Shown: positions 14,475-17,879 of the stretch, piece after piece
How positions within the stretch are numbered: the first letter of the stretch is position 1
How the letters are laid out: each line of letters opens with the position of its first letter
NCBI GenBank assembly: GCA_010028775.1
Contig: RHAF01000019.1
Span: 1-17,879, forward strand
DNA: 17,879 bases
Reading direction: 5' to 3'
From: Verrucomicrobiota bacterium
GTDB lineage: Bacteria > Verrucomicrobiota > Verrucomicrobiia > Methylacidiphilales > Verrucolacustridaceae
Position numbers and translations under genes: made by a program
The notes under the pieces: generated by a model
Database searches by the model: none
What the model was told of the DNA's origin: nothing
The model's input: only the letters and a program-made list of their open reading frames with translations

Positions 14475-15764
14475 ATGGATACGATCGGCGTGGGCCTGAT
14501 TGGTTGTGGAACCGTGGGTTCCGGTTTAATCCGGAACCTCCCCACGGCCAATGCCCTGATCGCAGAGCGTTTGGGGTTTGGTCTTGAGATCAGAAGCATT
14601 GCCATCCGGAATCTGGCCAAAACCCGCAGTCCCCTTCCCGTCAAGGTGGTGGATGACTGGAAAAAGGTCATTTCCGATCCCCTGGTCCAGATCGTGGTGG
14701 AGTTGGTCGGCGGCACGGAGGACTCCTTCGCCATTGCCGAGGCCGCCCTGAAGGCAAAAAAACCCCTGATCACGGCCAACAAGGCCCTGCTGGCGGAACG
14801 GGGACTCCAGCTTCTTCCCTTGGCGCGAAAACTCTCCACCCCGATCTACTTTGAGGCCAGCGTGGCCGGGGGAATTCCCGTCCTCAAAGCCCTGCGCGAG
14901 GGGTTGGTCGCCAACCAGCTCCTTGGCCTCCACGGGATCATCAACGGAACTTCCAACTACATCCTCTCGCAGATGGCAGAAAAAGGTTCTGACTTTCAAA
15001 ACGCCCTCCAGCAGGCCAAGGATTTGGGTTACGCCGAGGCCGACGACCGACTGGATGTCGACGGCGTGGATGCCGCCCATAAAGCCGCCATTCTCTGTTT
15101 TTTGGCCTACGGGTTCCTTCCCGCTTTCCGGGAAATTCCGATCGAGGGGATCCGTCACGTAACAGCCCAGGATGTCTCCTTTGCCCGCCAATTGGGTTAT
15201 GTCATCAAACTTCTTGCCATCGTTCGCCCGGTCAGACCGGATCGGGTCGAAGTCCGGGTGGCCCCCACGCTGATCCCCGTCCGCCATCCCATGGCCTCGG
15301 TTCATGGAGTTTTTAACGCGGTCGGCTTGGTGGGTAATCTGGCGGGCCCGGTACAATTCACCGGACGCGGGGCCGGGCCCGATGCCACCTCCAGCGCCCT
15401 ACTGGCCGACTTGGCCGAGGCCGCAAAAAACCTTCGCGATAACGCCCCGGGACCGGTTCTTCCGAGGACCGATGGAAAGATTCAGATGATCGGTAAAGGC
15501 GAATCCGTTGGCAGGTTTTATCTTCGTCTCCAAGTCGAGGATCGCCCCGGGGTGCTGGCCCAGGTTGCAGGCATCTTTGCAGCGGAAAAAATTGGAATCT
15601 CCTCCGTTCTCCAGCCGGAGGCCCATGGGGCCGGAACGGTCCCCTTGATCTTCCTTTTGGAGCTAACCTCGGAGGCATCCTTGGAAAAGGCCGTCACCCT
15701 GATCTCCAAACTTCCGAACTCCCGGGCCCCGGCCCGGATTTTTCGCGTGGAGGATCTCTCATGA
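14475..15764 (+). CDS. hom: Homoserine dehydrogenase with C-terminal ACT domain
   Basis: 429 residues. It reduces aspartate semialdehyde to homoserine in the threonine/methionine pathway. The N-terminal Rossmann motif is GLIGCGTVGSG (7-17). Substrate and catalytic region: K104 in TANKALLAE, NGTSNYIL at 158-164, E188 in YAEAD, and K203 in DVDGVDAAHKA. A C-terminal ACT domain (about 348-429, starting FYLRLQVEDRPGVLAQ) implies feedback control by threonine. The frame is open 229 codons upstream across the M42 gene, but family homology begins exactly at MDTIGVGLIG, so ATG 14475 is the start. No Shine-Dalgarno precedes it. It ends in an ATGA overlap with thrC. No homoserine kinase gene (thrB) is in the window. 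Confidence 0.96.
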   Translation: MDTIGVGLIGCGTVGSGLIRNLPTANALIAERLGFGLEIRSIAIRNLAKTRSPLPVKVVDDWKKVISDPLVQIVVELVGGTEDSFAIAEAALKAKKPLITANKALLAERGLQLLPLARKLSTPIYFEASVAGGIPVLKALREGLVANQLLGLHGIINGTSNYILSQMAEKGSDFQNALQQAKDLGYAEADDRLDVDGVDAAHKAAILCFLAYGFLPAFREIPIEGIRHVTAQDVSFARQLGYVIKLLAIVRPVRPDRVEVRVAPTLIPVRHPMASVHGVFNAVGLVGNLAGPVQFTGRGAGPDATSSALLADLAEAAKNLRDNAPGPVLPRTDGKIQMIGKGESVGRFYLRLQVEDRPGVLAQVAGIFAAEKIGISSVLQPEAHGAGTVPLIFLLELTSEASLEKAVTLISKLPNSRAPARIFRVEDLS

Positions 15765-16810
15765 GTTGGGGGGGAATCATTCAGGCCTATCGCAACCGCC
15801 TGCCTCTCCCTGCGGGGGCCCAGGCGATCACCCTGTACGAGGGCAATACCCCCCTCCTTCCGGCTCCACGTCTCGCCTCCGCCCTGAAAGGCGATATGGA
15901 TCTTCGCCTGAAATACGAGGGATTGAATCCGACCGCATCCTTCAAGGATCGCGGCATGACCATGGCCATCACCCATGCGGTGGCCAAGGGCGCCAAGGTT
16001 GTGATCTGCGCCAGCACCGGCAACACCTCCGCCTCCGCCGCGGCCTATGCCGCCCGTGCCGGCATTTCCTCGGCCGTCATCATTCCGGCCGGAAAAATCG
16101 CTTTGGGAAAACTCACCCAGGCCCTGATTCACGGATCGAGGCTCCTTCCGATCGAGGGAAATTTTGACGATGCGCTCAACCTGGTCCGCCAGATGGCCGG
16201 CCTTCCCGGGGTGGAGGTGGTCAATTCCATCAACCCGGTCCGCATCGAGGGACAAAAAACCGCCTCTTTTGAAATTCTTGAAGCCCTCGACAAAAGTCCG
16301 GATTTCCATTTCCTGCCGGTCGGCAATGCCGGAAACATCACCGCCTATTGGAAGGGGTTTTGCGAGGCCATTCCCCAAGGACCCCGCCCCCGGATGTTTG
16401 GCTGGCAGGCCGCAGGAGCCGCCCCCCTGGTCGATGGACACATCGTCAAGGATCCCCAAACCGTTGCCACCGCCATCCGGATCGGCAACCCGGCCAGCGG
16501 ACCCGGGGCCCTCGCCGCCGCCAAGGAATCGAAAGGTCGCATCGATAAGGTGACCGATGCGGAGATTCTGGAGGCCTACCAGTTGCTGGCCAAAACCGAG
16601 GGGGTCTTTGTTGAACCCGCCTGTGCCGCCCCGGTGGCCGGGTTGAAAAAATCAATCTCCGCAGGATGGATTCCCAAAGGCAGCCTGGTCACTCTGACTC
16701 TGACGGGTCACGGCCTCAAGGATCCCGACACCGCGCTCACCGTGGCCTCCAAAACCCCAAAGCCGATCACCCCCACGCTCGATGCCGCCCGCAAAGCCCT
16801 CGGTCTTTAG
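15761..16810 (+). CDS. thrC: Threonine synthase
   Basis: 349 residues, the short bacterial type (Bacillus/Thermotoga size, not the long E. coli form). A PLP enzyme, it converts O-phosphohomoserine to threonine. The PLP lysine is K62 in PTASFKDRGM, followed by the phosphate-binding TGNTSASAAAYAARAG, LPVGNAGN, and the C-terminal LTGHGLKD. ATG overlaps the hom stop (ATGA), with a strong GGAGG 7 nt before it, so the two steps are made together. The intermediate homoserine kinase must be encoded elsewhere. A 67-nt gap separates it from tatA. Confidence 0.96.
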   Translation: MSWGGIIQAYRNRLPLPAGAQAITLYEGNTPLLPAPRLASALKGDMDLRLKYEGLNPTASFKDRGMTMAITHAVAKGAKVVICASTGNTSASAAAYAARAGISSAVIIPAGKIALGKLTQALIHGSRLLPIEGNFDDALNLVRQMAGLPGVEVVNSINPVRIEGQKTASFEILEALDKSPDFHFLPVGNAGNITAYWKGFCEAIPQGPRPRMFGWQAAGAAPLVDGHIVKDPQTVATAIRIGNPASGPGALAAAKESKGRIDKVTDAEILEAYQLLAKTEGVFVEPACAAPVAGLKKSISAGWIPKGSLVTLTLTGHGLKDPDTALTVASKTPKPITPTLDAARKALGL

Positions 16811-16843
16811 ATTTCCCGGAAGATCAACCCAAACGAACAGCTC

Positions 16844-16871
16844 TTGCCTAAGATCCCACGGCCTTTAACCT
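16844..16871 (+). promoter_or_regulatory. Candidate promoter of tatA
   Basis: TTGCCT (16844-16849), a 16-nt spacer, TAACCT (16866-16871), then 6 nt to ATG 16878. AGCGGG fills the 6 nt and is too close to the ATG to be a good ribosome site. Confidence 0.4.
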
Positions 16872-16877
16872 AGCGGG

Positions 16878-17105
16878 ATGATTCTTCCCCTACCCCTTGG
16901 TCTTGGCCTCCCCCAGGGCTCCGAATGGTTCTGGATCGTCCTCGTTATCATCCTTCTCTTCGGGGCCAAAAAACTTCCGGAACTCGCCCGCTCCATCGGT
17001 CGTAGCCTTGGAGAATTCTCCCGAGCCAAGCAGGATTTTGAAAAAGAGATGAAAAATGCCGTCGAGGAAACGGACCGCAAGGATTCCCAGAAAAAATCCG
17101 GCTAA
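16878..17105 (+). CDS. tatA: TatA/TatE-family twin-arginine translocase subunit
   Basis: 75 residues. The layout is a short N-terminal transmembrane helix (about 16-28, EWFWIVLVIILLFGAKKLPEL), the hinge FGAKKLPEL, then an amphipathic helix (LARSIGRSLGEFSRAKQDFEKE) and a charged, disordered tail. TatA oligomers form the pore for folded Tat substrates. The FG-x-KKLPEL hinge favours TatA/E; TatB usually has FGP at the hinge and is longer. No tatB or tatC is nearby. The N-terminus (MILPLPLGLGLPQGS) is a little longer than usual before the helix. Its TAA overlaps, on the opposite strand, the TAG of the convergent membrane protein gene by 4 bases in total. Confidence 0.92.
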   Translation: MILPLPLGLGLPQGSEWFWIVLVIILLFGAKKLPELARSIGRSLGEFSRAKQDFEKEMKNAVEETDRKDSQKKSG

Positions 17106-17722
17106 AATAGCCTCACCTCGGAGGAGTGACGACCCCGCCTGCCTTGGATCATGAAAAGCAGGCAAACAATCCCCAATCCTAGGATTCCGTAGACTGTTCC
17201 CCACCATCCGGGGCCCAACTGGAGTTGGGCCAGCAACCGGTCGGTGTAGGCCTCCGACATTTTCCAGCGGAGCATGCCGTACATCCCCAAGAGACCTGCC
17301 GAGGTGAGACCTAGCAACGCGTGGGGAGCCCGGCGCAAAACCAGGGCTACCCAGGCAAGAAGCGTTAAAACCGGAATCAGCATTAACCAACCCAAAAGCG
17401 GCCGGTTTTCCTTCCCGTCAAGCGCCACCGAGGCAAGCTCCAGTTGGGCCTTAACCCGGGGAGTCCCGGAGCGTGCCCCAAAAGCCAGCTGGAATCCGGA
17501 AAACCCGTCGACCGGATCGGCCCACATTTCCCCCCACTCCTCCCCTCTCATCCAAAGCATGGTCGGACCCAACCCTTTGCTGCCCTTGGCCAGGTTTCTG
17601 ACCACTTCCACCGTGTTCTGACGGAGGGCATCGGGAGAAACCCGCACCCAGGGAAGAAAAAAAGACACCAAGCTCAGAAGAACAAAGAATCTGCCTGTCA
17701 GATGGATCGGATCATGCCTCAC
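17102..17722 (-). CDS. Uncharacterised four-helix membrane protein
   Basis: 206 residues from a GTG at 17722, the earliest possible start because an in-frame TGA lies just upstream. Hydrophobic segments are at about 11-27, 109-129, 134-151 and 173-193. Between the first and second is an outside-type loop (about 28-108) containing DGFSGFQLAFG. A first helix ending FFLPWV and a later SGFQLA-G pattern recur in many small bacterial membrane proteins of unknown role; I do not recognise a named family. TTGTGC-N17-TTGAAT lies 8 nt before the GTG as a possible promoter. It is convergent with tatA and shares its last bases with it, which leaves no room for a normal terminator. Confidence 0.78.
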   Translation of the reverse strand: MRHDPIHLTGRFFVLLSLVSFFLPWVRVSPDALRQNTVEVVRNLAKGSKGLGPTMLWMRGEEWGEMWADPVDGFSGFQLAFGARSGTPRVKAQLELASVALDGKENRPLLGWLMLIPVLTLLAWVALVLRRAPHALLGLTSAGLLGMYGMLRWKMSEAYTDRLLAQLQLGPGWWGTVYGILGLGIVCLLFMIQGRRGRHSSEVRLF

Positions 17723-17730
17723 TTGGATTC

Positions 17731-17759
17731 ATTCAACCCTGCTTTTCGCCCACGCACAA
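17731..17759 (-). promoter_or_regulatory. Candidate promoter of the four-helix membrane protein gene
   Basis: Minus strand: TTGTGC (17759-17754), a 17-nt spacer, TTGAAT (17736-17731), then 8 nt to GTG 17722. TTGAAT is the same hexamer proposed for hom. Confidence 0.3.
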
Positions 17760-17815
17760 CCCGTCATCCAACCCTTCGAACTTTTCTCGCCGCCCCAAAA
17801 CCCCCATGATCCCGC

Positions 17816-17879
17816 ATGGTTAAGATTCATCCGATCGCAGGCCTCACCGTCGATCCGACCCGGGCCAAGGAAATCACCT
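17816..17879 (+). CDS. Start of a gene cut by the right edge, possibly DUF1015-like
   Basis: An ATG at 17816 opens 21 codons to the end of the window (MVKIHPIAGLTVDP, then TRAKEIT). The opening resembles that of DUF1015-type proteins, which often begin with a short I-x-P-x-x-GL strand followed by a proline and a helix. Twenty residues are too few to be sure. CATGAT ends 5 nt before the ATG and there is no Shine-Dalgarno. The 93 nt between it and the divergent gene at 17722 hold nothing else I can name. Confidence 0.4.
   Translation, partial: MVKIHPIAGLTVDPTRAKEIT

Noticed and set aside
15518..16459. 313-codon minus-strand ORF across the hom-thrC junction
   Set aside because: It lies entirely opposite two well-supported genes and its translation shows no domain.
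1..17879. Frequent GGATCC/GATC words throughout
   Set aside because: By rough impression only modestly above expectation and spread through coding sequence; I could not count it properly.

Overview
The window is 17.9 kb of bacterial chromosome with moderately high GC and tightly packed genes. It holds no rRNA, tRNA, CRISPR array, insertion sequence or phage gene that I can recognise. The gene content points to a diderm, and I lean towards Verrucomicrobiota or a relative. The clues are a DEG9-like Sec-exported protease pair, a GT-C (family 39-like) membrane protein with an N-terminal style I associate with that phylum, and a phosphoglycerate mutase starting with an RDGWG motif. This placement is inference from motif style, not a phylogeny.

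Layout, left to right. (1) 1-5038, minus strand: corA-type Mg2+/divalent metal channel, then a cytoplasmic PAS histidine kinase, then an NtrC-type sigma54 response regulator, then a long GT-C/GT39-like membrane protein that runs off the left edge. The last gene is open for all of 1-1513 and starts in an ATGA overlap with the regulator. (2) 5131-7893, plus strand: gpmI (cofactor-independent phosphoglycerate mutase), a HAD phosphatase overlapping it by 4 nt, and a small orphan protein. (3) 7940-10908, minus strand: a DEG9-like lipoprotein protease with an intact His-Asp-Ser triad, followed through an ATGA overlap by a paralogue in which all three catalytic residues are replaced. (4) 11071-11400, plus strand: an EmrE-type small multidrug transporter. 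(5) 11474-14372, minus strand: M42 aminopeptidase, YchF ATPase and uracil phosphoribosyltransferase. (6) 14475-17105, plus strand: homoserine dehydrogenase and threonine synthase (ATGA-coupled threonine pathway), then TatA. (7) 17102-17722, minus strand: an unknown four-helix membrane protein converging on tatA. (8) 17816 to the right edge: the first 21 codons of another plus-strand gene.

The two observations I would follow up first are these. A: most genes at the start of a transcription unit lack a Shine-Dalgarno sequence and instead carry a -10-like hexamer (TANNNT style) exactly 6 nt (5-8 nt at the looser sites) before the start codon, often with a -35-like hexamer 16-18 nt further up. 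Genes inside operons have ordinary Shine-Dalgarno sites. This is the layout expected of widespread leaderless mRNAs. B: the protease/pseudoprotease pair forms a translationally coupled module whose promoter region carries a perfect 9-bp direct repeat. I found no clear new defence or mobile system here; most of the window is housekeeping.
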